Shown: positions 35,599 through 44,123 of the stretch, piece by piece
How the letters are laid out: each line of letters starts with the position of its first letter
Numbering within the stretch: position 1 is the stretch's first letter
NCBI RefSeq assembly: GCF_964186625.1
Contig: NZ_OZ075108.1
Location: 1,178,001-1,242,000 of the forward strand
Direction of reading: 5' to 3'
DNA: 64,000 bases
From: Asticcacaulis sp. MM231
GTDB lineage: Bacteria; Pseudomonadota; Alphaproteobacteria; Caulobacterales; Caulobacteraceae
Notes under the pieces: model-generated
Told to the model about the DNA's origin: nothing
The model's database searches: none
What the model saw: only the letters and a program-made list of their open reading frames with translations
Program-made: the position numbers and the translations under genes

Positions 35599-36285
35599 TC
35601 AATTTTTACTCGCCGATGCCTTCACCGTCACACGGCATCGCTGGTCATGACCTGTACGCTCAGCATTCTTTTGGCAATCAATGATTGACTGATGGTTGTC
35701 GCGTTCCAGGTTGACGGCTTGCTGTATTGCCGCCCACTGCTCAGGATTTGCAGATGCCATCAATTGCTGGCCAGCCTCCCATCGATCTTTACCTAAAAGC
35801 CAAGCCGCGCCATGCTCGGGGAATAGCCTTAAGCATCCAATCGTCAGTATAATGGCAACAAAAGCACCCGCGCCCGCTGCAACGGCGCTGAACCGCAAAA
35901 CCTCTCGATCCTGGTCGTCGGCCTTTCGAGCGCCCGCAATCCACGCCGACAAATCATAAGTCGTGTCCTTCAGGGCTTTAGCCGCATCCGCGATGGTCCG
36001 TTGGTCTTCAGCCCGGGCCTGGTTCCCGGCCTTGCTCATCTCTTGCGCGATTTGCTCAGCGGTCGTGTTCACGATGGGGCGCTGTGTCAGCCAGTCCAAT
36101 GACGTCGACGCCACTGTCAGGCCATCTGCCATTATACCCAAAGTCTCGCTGTAATCAGGCGCGGCGCGCTGGTCGTCGGCCATGCGCTCGATAACTTTGC
36201 GCATCAACGCTACCTCGCGGCGTAAGTCATCGAAGGCCTCTGTCGGCGACTTTGGCTCCGGCTCAAGCTCTGTATTCTCAGTCAT
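35599..36285 (-). CDS. DUF6118-like protein next to the relaxase
   Basis: About 228 residues from ATG 36285, which follows AAAGGA. An acidic start leads to a coiled segment (FDDLRREVALMRKVIERMAD), a polar middle and one membrane helix (AVAAGAGAFVAIILTIGCL, about 140-160), then a charged tail. Genes of this kind commonly sit just downstream of traA in alphaproteobacterial mobile elements and are named DUF6118. It starts 16 bases after the traA stop. Its role in transfer is unknown. Confidence 0.7.
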   Translation of the reverse strand: MTENTELEPEPKSPTEAFDDLRREVALMRKVIERMADDQRAAPDYSETLGIMADGLTVASTSLDWLTQRPIVNTTAEQIAQEMSKAGNQARAEDQRTIADAAKALKDTTYDLSAWIAGARKADDQDREVLRFSAVAAGAGAFVAIILTIGCLRLFPEHGAAWLLGKDRWEAGQQLMASANPEQWAAIQQAVNLERDNHQSIIDCQKNAERTGHDQRCRVTVKASASKN

Positions 36286-36301
36286 GTCTGTTTCCTTTCT
36301 G

Positions 36302-39226
36302 CTACATGCCAATGCTGATGCCGCGTGAAGGCGCAAACCCGATGCTGGCGCCAAGCTCACTCGACAGGCTCCGCTCCATGTCCCATCCGGAGCCGCTACG
36401 ACTGAGGCCCAGGGCCGATCGGCGGTTGCGCAGGTGCGACTCCATCTGTGGATCGCGCTCTATGGTCTTGGCCATGGCGCCCATCTGATCGCGCAGGCGG
36501 TTGGCCGTAGCGGTGTCGCCCGACCGTTCCGCACCGACCCGTTGCGCATCCGTCCGCGTCCAGTCATCGACGAAGCGATCCGCGCGTTTCACCGGATCTG
36601 CCCTAATCTCCGCTTCCAACCGCAGGGTTTGGATGGATCGATTTGTGCGTCCGCTTGCGGCCTCGCTGGCCATGGAGGGATCAGCGCTATAGACCCGCTC
36701 TAAGTCGTGGACGGCGTGCTTGTCGAAGGCGCTCAATCCCTCACGGGCCTTCTTAAGGGCCGTGGTCTGGTGTGGCAGAACTGGCAGGTCTTTGTCGTGC
36801 ATACGGAAGATATCGCGCACCGCCCCGGCATGGCGCTGGATGGCGCTGCGGCGCAAAGCATCGCGGTCTTCCCGGTAATCGGTCGGCTTTGGTTGCGGTG
36901 TGTTGGATCGTTGCCCTAGGTCCAGGCCATCAAACATGCCGCGCACCTTCTCCGGCACCTGGCGGATGATCTCGACCACACGTTCGCGCAAAGTTATGCC
37001 GCGTCGTTCAGCGAAGGCCTTGGCCCCGTCGTGGTCCAGTGCCATATCTTTCGAGCGCTCAAGCGACAGGGTACGGCTAAGCCGGTTCAGATCGTCGAAG
37101 TCGTCGCGGCCATAGTGCAGGTCGACACTGTAACGATGGCGGGAGAGGGCGACATAACTCGAATGGCTATCAAGCCCCGGTGTCGCCAGGACATGCACAC
37201 GGTCGATGGTCACGCCCTGGGACTTGTGGATGGTGACGGCGTAGCCGTGGTCGATGGCGTTGTAGTCCTTCAGATCAAACGCTACCGACCGGCCATCGTC
37301 GAGGCGCACAGACATTCGGTTTACATCAACAACTTCCGCCGTCCCCAAGGTGCCGTTCTTGACGCCACCATGCTCATCAAGCCCGCGTTCGTTCTTGAGG
37401 AACAGAACTCGGTCTCCGGCTGCAAAGGTGCGATCGCCGCGCTCGACCTTCATCTCTACATCATCGCCTAATTCACCTCTGGCTTTCAGCCGATCACGCG
37501 CCAGGGCGTTCAAGACCTGCACCTCGTCATTGGTGTGCGTGAGGATCAGCCGTGAGGCTTCGGGGTTATCAATCCGATCCTTGTCCCAGCGCTCGACCAG
37601 CTCCTGCCTGGCATCCTCGCGCGTTTCCGCCTCATGGACATGGCCGTGATCATAATAGGCATGCAGAGCTTGCGTCGTCCGGCCCGTGGCGAGATGGCGG
37701 GTGGCGTCGCGCTGCCAGTCTTCGTGCTGACGGCGCACCTGCGTGATCTCAACACCGCCGTGGCGCTCATGGATCGCGCGGAAAGCGGCGCCGGCTTCAA
37801 TCGCTTGCAGCTGTTCCGGATCACCGACCAGCACGACCTTAGCACCGGCCTCGGCGGCGGCCGACAGCACGCGTTCCATCTGGCGGCTGCCGACCATGCC
37901 GGCTTCGTCGACCACCAGGACATCGCGCGACGTCAGTAGCTCACGGCCCTTGCCCCATTGATGCTCCAGGCTGGCGATGGTGCGGGATGGAATGCCGGAA
38001 CCTGCCTCAAGGTTCTCGGCGGCAATGCCGGACAAGGCGGCCCCTCTGACCGTGTAGCCGGCGTCCTCCCACGCCTCTCTTGCTATGCCCAACATGGCGC
38101 TCTTGCCGGTGCCGGCATAGCCGACAACGACACTAAGACCGTCGGCCTTTGTGACATGCGCCAATGCGGCATTCTGTTCACCTGATAGGGTGAACCCGCG
38201 CGCCTCGGCCCGCCCCAGCACCATGTCGCGGCTGGCTGTTGAGACGCGATGGTGCTCGCGCGCCTTCATCAGGTCCGCCGCCCGTTGCAGACGCTGTTCG
38301 GTCTCGATCATGTCGCGGCTGGTGAAGCGCTCATCGCCACGCCCGTCGTTGCCCAATTCCACCAGATCAGGTGATTGCCGTACGGCGGTCATGACAGCGT
38401 TGAACTGATCGGCGCCGTCGGAATGACGGTGCACGAACATGGCCAGGTCACGCTTGGTGAAGGTCGCCTGAGTGTGGGTGATGGCGTCCAAGGCAATCTT
38501 CGGGTTGCCGAGTATCCTCTCGCCATTGCGGTAAGCGATATCGGCATGGTCCTCGATGCGCTCGGCCTCAAGCCCTTGGCTTTCCATGCGGCGTGCCGCT
38601 GCGCCGATCTTGCTTTGCGGCTCCAGGTCGATGCCTTGCTCTTCGAGTGTACGGTGATCGATACGGGCGTCGATATCGAGCTCGGCAAGACGCTGATTGA
38701 CATGCTCGGCCCAGGTCTCACGCCAGTGCTCGACCAGCTCAACGCGGTTCCAGTCACGCACCTTGGGTCCAAAGCCGTCTTCGCTGACCTCGCGCATGGT
38801 CAGCATGACGTGGGCGTGCGGTTTGGCCTGGCCATCTGCGCCGATGTCCCAATGCACATTGAGGTCGGCGATCATGCCCTGTTCGACAAACTCACGCTCG
38901 ACAAAGTCGCGGGCCAGGTCGATGCCTTGTGACTGGTTCATCTCACGCGGAATGGCAAACTCGACCTCACGGGAGAGCTGGGCATCCTTGCGTTTCTCGA
39001 AGGCTTCGACGTCATTCCACAACCGCTCACGGTCCGACCATTCCGGCGGCGCGTTGTCGGGGAGCATGACCTCGGAATGAACGACGCCGGTCTTGTTGGT
39101 GAAGTCCTGGGCGCGATCCAGCCGCTCGTCAAACAATCGGCCCGCCGATCGATAGGCGGCGGCCGCCACGGCGCTGGATCCGGCCGCTCGGGAAATCACT
39201 TTGACGGAGAGATGATATATCGCCAT
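36302..39226 (-). CDS. traA: Ti-type conjugative relaxase TraA (MOBQ relaxase plus helicase)
   Basis: The 974-residue protein nicks and unwinds the element for transfer. The N-terminal MobA/MobL relaxase (about 1-220) has candidate Tyr25 (AAAAYRSAGRLFDER) and the metal motif HAHVMLTMRE. A TraI-like SF1 helicase follows, with Walker A GYAGTGKSA at about 368-376 and Walker B VLVVDEAGM near 435, and the late motif GYAVTIHKSQGVTIDRVHV. The C-terminal third is charged and helical. Reading frame is intact. The matching oriT lies just upstream, divergent from it. Confidence 0.95.
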   Translation of the reverse strand: MAIYHLSVKVISRAAGSSAVAAAAYRSAGRLFDERLDRAQDFTNKTGVVHSEVMLPDNAPPEWSDRERLWNDVEAFEKRKDAQLSREVEFAIPREMNQSQGIDLARDFVEREFVEQGMIADLNVHWDIGADGQAKPHAHVMLTMREVSEDGFGPKVRDWNRVELVEHWRETWAEHVNQRLAELDIDARIDHRTLEEQGIDLEPQSKIGAAARRMESQGLEAERIEDHADIAYRNGERILGNPKIALDAITHTQATFTKRDLAMFVHRHSDGADQFNAVMTAVRQSPDLVELGNDGRGDERFTSRDMIETEQRLQRAADLMKAREHHRVSTASRDMVLGRAEARGFTLSGEQNAALAHVTKADGLSVVVGYAGTGKSAMLGIAREAWEDAGYTVRGAALSGIAAENLEAGSGIPSRTIASLEHQWGKGRELLTSRDVLVVDEAGMVGSRQMERVLSAAAEAGAKVVLVGDPEQLQAIEAGAAFRAIHERHGGVEITQVRRQHEDWQRDATRHLATGRTTQALHAYYDHGHVHEAETREDARQELVERWDKDRIDNPEASRLILTHTNDEVQVLNALARDRLKARGELGDDVEMKVERGDRTFAAGDRVLFLKNERGLDEHGGVKNGTLGTAEVVDVNRMSVRLDDGRSVAFDLKDYNAIDHGYAVTIHKSQGVTIDRVHVLATPGLDSHSSYVALSRHRYSVDLHYGRDDFDDLNRLSRTLSLERSKDMALDHDGAKAFAERRGITLRERVVEIIRQVPEKVRGMFDGLDLGQRSNTPQPKPTDYREDRDALRRSAIQRHAGAVRDIFRMHDKDLPVLPHQTTALKKAREGLSAFDKHAVHDLERVYSADPSMASEAASGRTNRSIQTLRLEAEIRADPVKRADRFVDDWTRTDAQRVGAERSGDTATANRLRDQMGAMAKTIERDPQMESHLRNRRSALGLSRSGSGWDMERSLSSELGASIGFAPSRGISIGM

Positions 39227-39255
39227 GGCGACATACCAATTACGCCGAAAAGCCT

Positions 39256-39284
39256 ACGTCGGCACGACGTATAAGCGCGCCCTC
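39256..39284 (+). other. origin of transfer (oriT) with predicted nick site
   Basis: An inverted repeat ACGTC-GGCAC-GACGT (39256-39270) abuts ATAAGCGCGCCCTC (39271-39284). That matches the IncQ/MOBQ pattern, an inverted repeat followed by a TAAxTGCGCCCT-like nic site. By analogy with RSF1010 the nick falls between 39283 and 39284 on the plus strand. It lies between traA and traC, the expected place. Confidence 0.8.
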
Positions 39285-39397
39285 CCAAGATTAAATCTCG
39301 GGATGGACCGGGCTGTCTCACCCGGTCTCGGCAACATTGGAGCATATCCAGGCAGCCTATCCTATAATGGTCTCAAGCTCAAATGCAGGAGATGGCT

Positions 39398-39727
39398 ATG
39401 CGTAAACCAAGGGACTTCGACGCGGAACTGAAGGCACTGAATGATCGCGCCAGAACGTTGAAGGACAGAAAGGTAAAACAACTGGGCGAGCTGGTCATCG
39501 CGACCGGTGCCGACGCGCTCGACATCGACACACTGGCGGGCGGATTGCTGGCCATGGTGAAAGACATCAAGGCTGAACGGAAGGAGGGATTGCGCAAAAC
39601 CGGGGCGGCATTTTTTCGGGGAGGGGGACCGGAAGAATCTGGGAGAGGGACTGAAGCGAACCCTGCGGCGACAGCAGAAGCTGACGGCCTTACGCAACCG
39701 TTTGAACTTAAAGCAGGCGAGAACTGA
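39398..39727 (+). CDS. traC: TraC-like conjugal transfer accessory protein
   Basis: A 109-residue charged helical protein from ATG 39398, preceded by AGGAG. The start KPRDFDAELKALNDRARTLK, and the middle LGELVIATGADALDIDTLAGGL, match TraC of Ti-type systems, a small oriT-binding helper of the relaxase. It is divergent from traA with oriT between, the classical order. Its 3' end overlaps traD in another frame. Confidence 0.8.
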   Translation: MRKPRDFDAELKALNDRARTLKDRKVKQLGELVIATGADALDIDTLAGGLLAMVKDIKAERKEGLRKTGAAFFRGGGPEESGRGTEANPAATAEADGLTQPFELKAGEN

Positions 39728-40007
39728 CACGCGGGATTGGGTGATGAAGCGACGCGAACGGACCCGTCATCTGATCGAGCTCGGTGGCTTGGTCATCAAG
39801 GCGAAGCTCGACGATCTGACCATGGATGATCGCACGGTTCTGTACGGAGCGTTCCTCACCCTGGCCACGAAGCTCAAGAGCGGGGAGGGGGCAGCCAATA
39901 TCGAGGTTTGGCGCAAAACGGGAAAGCGAGCCTTTGACACCGAGGCGGAAGAGATTGCGGCGAGGGCAGGTGACGCGCATCGGCGTTATGAGCGGCGTCG
40001 ACGGTGA
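39702..40007 (+). CDS. traD: TraD-like conjugal transfer protein
   Basis: A 101-residue protein, or 87 if ATG 39744 is the true start; the listed start is TTG. Motifs RDWVMKRRERTRHLIELGGLVIKA and MDDRTVLYGAFLTLA fit the small Ti-type TraD family, which works with TraC at oriT. It overlaps the traC end. There is no TraG gene after it, so the transfer region stops here. Confidence 0.8.
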   Translation: MNLKQARTDTRDWVMKRRERTRHLIELGGLVIKAKLDDLTMDDRTVLYGAFLTLATKLKSGEGAANIEVWRKTGKRAFDTEAEEIAARAGDAHRRYERRRR

Positions 40008-40076
40008 AGGGGCGGCAGGTCAGTCTCTTGGAAACTGCCTGCAAAGTGCCGGGCCGTCTGTCGCGCCTCAAGCCCC

Positions 40077-40189
40077 GGATTTACCGATAGGGTCGGTAAA
40101 TCCGCCTGACGGTAAAGGGCTTGACCCACGCCAGCCAGCCCGACAAGGGGCCACCATGTCCGTAAGCGGGAGACTGCCCGCTTACGGAC
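40077..40189 (+). other. two strong hairpins after traD
   Basis: GGATTTACCGA / TCGGTAAATCC (40077-40103, 11-bp perfect stem, 5-base loop) and GTCCGTAAGCGGG / CCCGCTTACGGAC (40158-40189, 13-bp perfect stem, 6-base loop). Neither has a clear U-run. The whole 40008-40449 gap has no convincing gene. They may end traCD transcription or be a replication or transfer signal. Confidence 0.5.
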
Positions 40190-40449
40190 AATGAATGACA
40201 AGATAGATGGTGATGTCATTGTGCCAGGGCGTCACGGTGACGCGGCGTCAGAATGGATACAGGTGCCTCTAATTGCGGTTAGCCCTTGGACGAAGAAACT
40301 TGTGACACGGTGTGCGCTTGCGCCCTGACGGTTGGGTGTCTATTCGGTGGCGTCGGCTAGCGTTATGCGTCCGCACCACAGGAATGGAATACCACTGCAT
40401 TGATCCATTAGGCGAAGTGGTGCACAAAGAATCCAACACAGAGACAGCC

Positions 40450-41391
40450 ATGAACACCGACAAACTCGATCACCTGCCGGATACCAAACGACGCGAACTC
40501 GAACGCGTGGTGAAGATCCTGTTCGACGAGTTTGAGGATGCGACCAAGACGGCGCTGTCCGCAAAGCGCAAGGCCGGGCGCATCCTCAAGGTCATTCTGT
40601 TCGGTTCCTATGCCCGTGGCGACTGGGTCGAAGATCGCCTCAGCGGCTACCGGTCTGATTACGACCTGTTGGTGGTGGTCAATGGCCAGGACTTCACCGA
40701 CCTGCATACCTACTGGGACAAGGCTGATCAGCACTTCATCCAGGAACTGACCGTCACCCAGCATATCAAGACGCCGGTGAACTTTATAGTCCACAGCCTC
40801 GATGACGTGAATGATCAGTTGGCCAGAGGCCGACCGTTTTTCTCGGATATCGCCCGCGATGGCATCCTGCTTTACGACGCGCCGGGACATCTGTTAGCCA
40901 AGCCTAAGCCACTGACGCCGACGGAAATAAAAGTAGAGGCAAAGGCATACTATGACCAGTGGATACATAAAGCGGGGTACAATTTCCAGCTAGCCAATTA
41001 CAGCTTAGCCGACGATGAATTGAAGCATGCTGCCTTTCTTCTTCACCAAACGGTAGAGGCACTTTACCACTGCCTGCTTCTCACAATGACTTTGTATAGT
41101 CCCAAGAGCCACCGCATCTCTGTCCTTCGCTCTCAAGCGGAAAATCTCGACGACCATCTGAGAGGCATATGGCCGTCCGAAAGCCGCCTCCATCGCCAGG
41201 CGTTCGATCGACTGCGCAGGGCTTACGTTGAGGCCAGGTATTCTTCCGACTACCAGGTCACCGATGAAGAGTTGAACTGGCTGGTGGAGCGTGTGTCGAT
41301 GCTTCAGGAAGCGGTCAAAGTTGCCTGTAAGCGACATTTTGCCGGGCTGGACACTCAGCCTTCACAGCTAAACTCAAGCCATTTGAAGTAA
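40450..41391 (+). CDS. nucleotidyltransferase-HEPN fusion protein
   Basis: A 313-residue protein from ATG 40450. Residues about 45-140 are a polymerase-beta-type nucleotidyltransferase (LFGSYARGDW with Gly52-Ser53, then SDYDLLVVV with Asp70 and Asp72). Residues about 180-300 are HEPN-like (FLLHQTVEALYHCLLLTMTL; RRAYVEARYSSDY near the end). In MNT-HEPN toxin-antitoxin pairs these are two proteins, the NTase AMPylating the HEPN RNase; fused versions also exist. I do not see a clear R-x4-6-H RNase motif, so it may be a regulatory or enzymatic NTase. Confidence 0.8.
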   Translation: MNTDKLDHLPDTKRRELERVVKILFDEFEDATKTALSAKRKAGRILKVILFGSYARGDWVEDRLSGYRSDYDLLVVVNGQDFTDLHTYWDKADQHFIQELTVTQHIKTPVNFIVHSLDDVNDQLARGRPFFSDIARDGILLYDAPGHLLAKPKPLTPTEIKVEAKAYYDQWIHKAGYNFQLANYSLADDELKHAAFLLHQTVEALYHCLLLTMTLYSPKSHRISVLRSQAENLDDHLRGIWPSESRLHRQAFDRLRRAYVEARYSSDYQVTDEELNWLVERVSMLQEAVKVACKRHFAGLDTQPSQLNSSHLK

Positions 41392-41612
41392 GCCGTAGAA
41401 TGTTGGGACGTGGTGGGACAATGCTTCACGACAATGTTAACATTCCTATTATTGTATATTCTTTGCTACAGCATCCTTTTCATTCCCGTTGGAAGACTTT
41501 CGCGGCTTATCACCCTAAGCAGGCTCTCCGCCATCTTGAATTTTCGCAAGATTTCTATCAATTTACTTGTCAGGTATCTGCGCATCTGGTGAGAAATTGG
41601 AGAAGTCCATTG

Positions 41613-41822
41613 ATGTCCCAAGCCGACCGTATAATACGATTGAAAACCGTTCTGGACCGCACGGGTCTCAGTCGTTCGAGCCTCTATCGCAAGATCACAG
41701 AGGGAACATTTCCGCAGCAACTGAAGATTAGCGTCCATGGGGCCGGTTGGCATGAATTGAGCGTCAATCGCTGGATCTTGGACCCGGTTGGCTGGCATGA
41801 TCTCCAGGAGCTCGGAAAATGA
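41613..41822 (+). CDS. AlpA-family transcriptional regulator
   Basis: A 69-residue MerR-like HTH protein: IIRLKTVLDRTGLSRSSLYRK is the DNA-binding helix pair, then EGTFPQQLKIS and WHELSVNRWI. AlpA proteins are phage and island regulators, often activating excision. Only the last half of the longer frame from 41400 is protein-like; ATG 41613 begins the domain. Confidence 0.85.
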   Translation: MSQADRIIRLKTVLDRTGLSRSSLYRKITEGTFPQQLKISVHGAGWHELSVNRWILDPVGWHDLQELGK

Positions 41823-42065
41823 ATACCCGACCCGTTGTTCCCGATGTGGCGCCCGATAACCTAGACTTCACGTGAGTGCGTTTCGAACGTTCGCGTAAAC
41901 TCTCGGGTCGCAACGGACTGAAAAATCACCCAATATCCGACAACGGCGTTACATGATGGCAACGGTATGCAAGTTTTGCGTGCGAGTTCTTGCGTTCGCA
42001 GTCCTAAAGTGGCTTACTTCTGATTGTGTTTTCATAACAATTAATTCTGACGTCTTGGGGGCATT

Positions 42066-43769
42066 ATGCGCGGATTTGGAGTAATTTTAACTGCCTGTGT
42101 TGTCTCATCATTGGCCGGGTGCGCAACCTATGACAGTGGTAAGATTGATTATCGTAAGAGTGAGTTCATGCAGCATCAGGCTGCACTCAACTTTAGAGCA
42201 TCGCATATGGACGAGTGCTGGAAAGAAGAGCCGCTTGCGGAAAATGTCTCCGACGATCCCAATTGCTCTTTCATGCTTCCCTCGCGCTTGACTGATAAGA
42301 ACTTTTCCCTCGGCCAACCGCCTGTGAAACCAGGAGATGTCTACTCCATTAGACTAGATCATGGTCTTATTGCGCAATTTTCCGAAAGCCGGAGCTTTAA
42401 GCGACTAGGCGCTCCAAAAAACGGGGAAATTGTAATTCTTGTGAACGCTTTCGAATTCGCGGACACGGCCGCCAACGTTGCAGATGTCCACTTTATCGAT
42501 GTCTTGAAAGATGACCGGGAGGGGGCTCCTTCGCTGGCTAAGGCGCGGGTCGTCTATTACAGTTCCGATGTCGAAGAGGGGCAGGACCTGAATTTTAGCA
42601 ATATACCCATTAGCGGGCCGGTCAAATATAACGGCCGGCCAGTCGGCATTCAGATCATCGTGCTGGAGTTGGACAGGGTCAGTGCGTCCACAAAGTCCTT
42701 GCTAAAAAGCTTGGCGGAACTGGGAAAGGCCAACGTGGCCCCTTCAGTAGTCAATGATACGCTTGTCACACTGGGAACCAGCTTGCTCGATGGAAATCGC
42801 GACGACGTGCTGTTCGAATACAGGATGTTGCTGGATAACGCAGACGACCTAAAGGATCAAATCACACCAACCTTTACAGAAGGCCGGTACGTTTACAGAC
42901 GCGTCCAGCATCGTGAGAGGCCCATGATCTGGAATAACCTGCGGTTAGATCAAAATACCGGGGCTCTTTTCTATTGGGCGGACGGCAAGAGCTACAAGGG
43001 GCAAGTGCCGCAACAAGGAAGGGAGCTAGTTAAGAATGAAGCCGTAAATCCAGGCATGATCCGGGTGCCATATACGCTCGAATCGTACTTTACCGTGAAT
43101 GTCATCAATCATGGTCAGAACGGTATTGTTGGCGAATATGCCTACGAAACTTGGGCGCAGACTTCGGAAAAAATCGATGCGGCTCTGGAAGATCCGACGC
43201 TTCCCCCAGCCCAACTAAATCAAGTCATCAAGACAGCTACTACGACCCGTGTCTCTGTCAACACGATGAACACTCTGAATGCACTCAGTGACTCGGTTGT
43301 GCAAAAATGGTCAGCGTTCGCCATGATACCAAATGGGACGCCCGGCACGACTGACTATCTGCAGTTTGCCGACTACAAAGCTCAAGGCACGACTGAAGAG
43401 GCTCGCGCGCTTTGTAAGGTCGGATGGCAATCGATGCTAGCGACCATTGCCAAGGCGGATGTCGTTGATCAGCAGGCAAAGTTCGCGACGGTTGGTCTAG
43501 CCAAGGCTTGGAAAGCCGGAGTAACGATGGCTGGCGGGAAGATCGCGTTGCAGCCGGCCGAGCACGGGGTGCTACTGACCCAGTTGGTCGAAAAGGTGCA
43601 GCACCGCTTTGGAGTGTTCTCGGACCCGGCTTACGCAGCCTTTGCGGACAAGGATCTCTTTACGAGCTCATACCTCGCCGATGACGCCAATGCATTAGGG
43701 GCTGTTTTGGAAACGATGGCTGACAAACGCAGGCCCGATGTGCCAACGACTTGCGCCGGTCTTTACTAA
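42066..43769 (+). CDS. large lipoprotein of unknown function
   Basis: A 567-residue protein with a lipoprotein signal (VVSSLAGC, lipid-modified Cys19). It has no domain I know. There is a mixed alpha/beta N-terminal half and a helical C-terminal half (about 390-550). It lies alone after AlpA and about 350 bp before the sensor kinase. Lower G+C than the flanks suggests acquisition. It could be a surface or envelope partner of one of the island systems; this is speculation. Confidence 0.7.
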   Translation: MRGFGVILTACVVSSLAGCATYDSGKIDYRKSEFMQHQAALNFRASHMDECWKEEPLAENVSDDPNCSFMLPSRLTDKNFSLGQPPVKPGDVYSIRLDHGLIAQFSESRSFKRLGAPKNGEIVILVNAFEFADTAANVADVHFIDVLKDDREGAPSLAKARVVYYSSDVEEGQDLNFSNIPISGPVKYNGRPVGIQIIVLELDRVSASTKSLLKSLAELGKANVAPSVVNDTLVTLGTSLLDGNRDDVLFEYRMLLDNADDLKDQITPTFTEGRYVYRRVQHRERPMIWNNLRLDQNTGALFYWADGKSYKGQVPQQGRELVKNEAVNPGMIRVPYTLESYFTVNVINHGQNGIVGEYAYETWAQTSEKIDAALEDPTLPPAQLNQVIKTATTTRVSVNTMNTLNALSDSVVQKWSAFAMIPNGTPGTTDYLQFADYKAQGTTEEARALCKVGWQSMLATIAKADVVDQQAKFATVGLAKAWKAGVTMAGGKIALQPAEHGVLLTQLVEKVQHRFGVFSDPAYAAFADKDLFTSSYLADDANALGAVLETMADKRRPDVPTTCAGLY

Positions 43770-44123
43770 GCCCATGAAAGGACGCGGATCTTTAAAATAG
43801 TCAATTGAATCAATTTTCTATTGAAAAAGCGTGAGGGCGAAAGTACCCCCAAATATTCCCCCAGACAAGCGTGCTAGTGTCTAAGACCTTATTAGGCTAT
43901 ATCGTTTTGACTGTGAATCCATCTGCGTTCATAACAATTCGTCGATTAGGGCACTGCTTGGAAGTAAGGTCTCGGTCAGGAAACGACTGTATTGTCGTTT
44001 GCTTTGCATCAAAATCGGTTCGGGCCGTTGTTTTTTGGCGTCAAACCCACCCGAGCAACCTAGGGTATTAATTTCCTTGACCATTTATGATTCCGCGTGC
44101 GACCATTTTAGTGGGGAATCAAA
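43770..44123. other. 354-bp intergenic region before the kinase gene
   Basis: No credible gene. AT-rich. A small inverted repeat AAACGAC-TGTATT-GTCGTTT sits at 43981-44000. The run GTGGGGAATCAAA before 44124 holds the ribosome site of the kinase. The promoter of the kinase-regulator operon must be here; I cannot fix its -35/-10. Confidence 0.5.
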
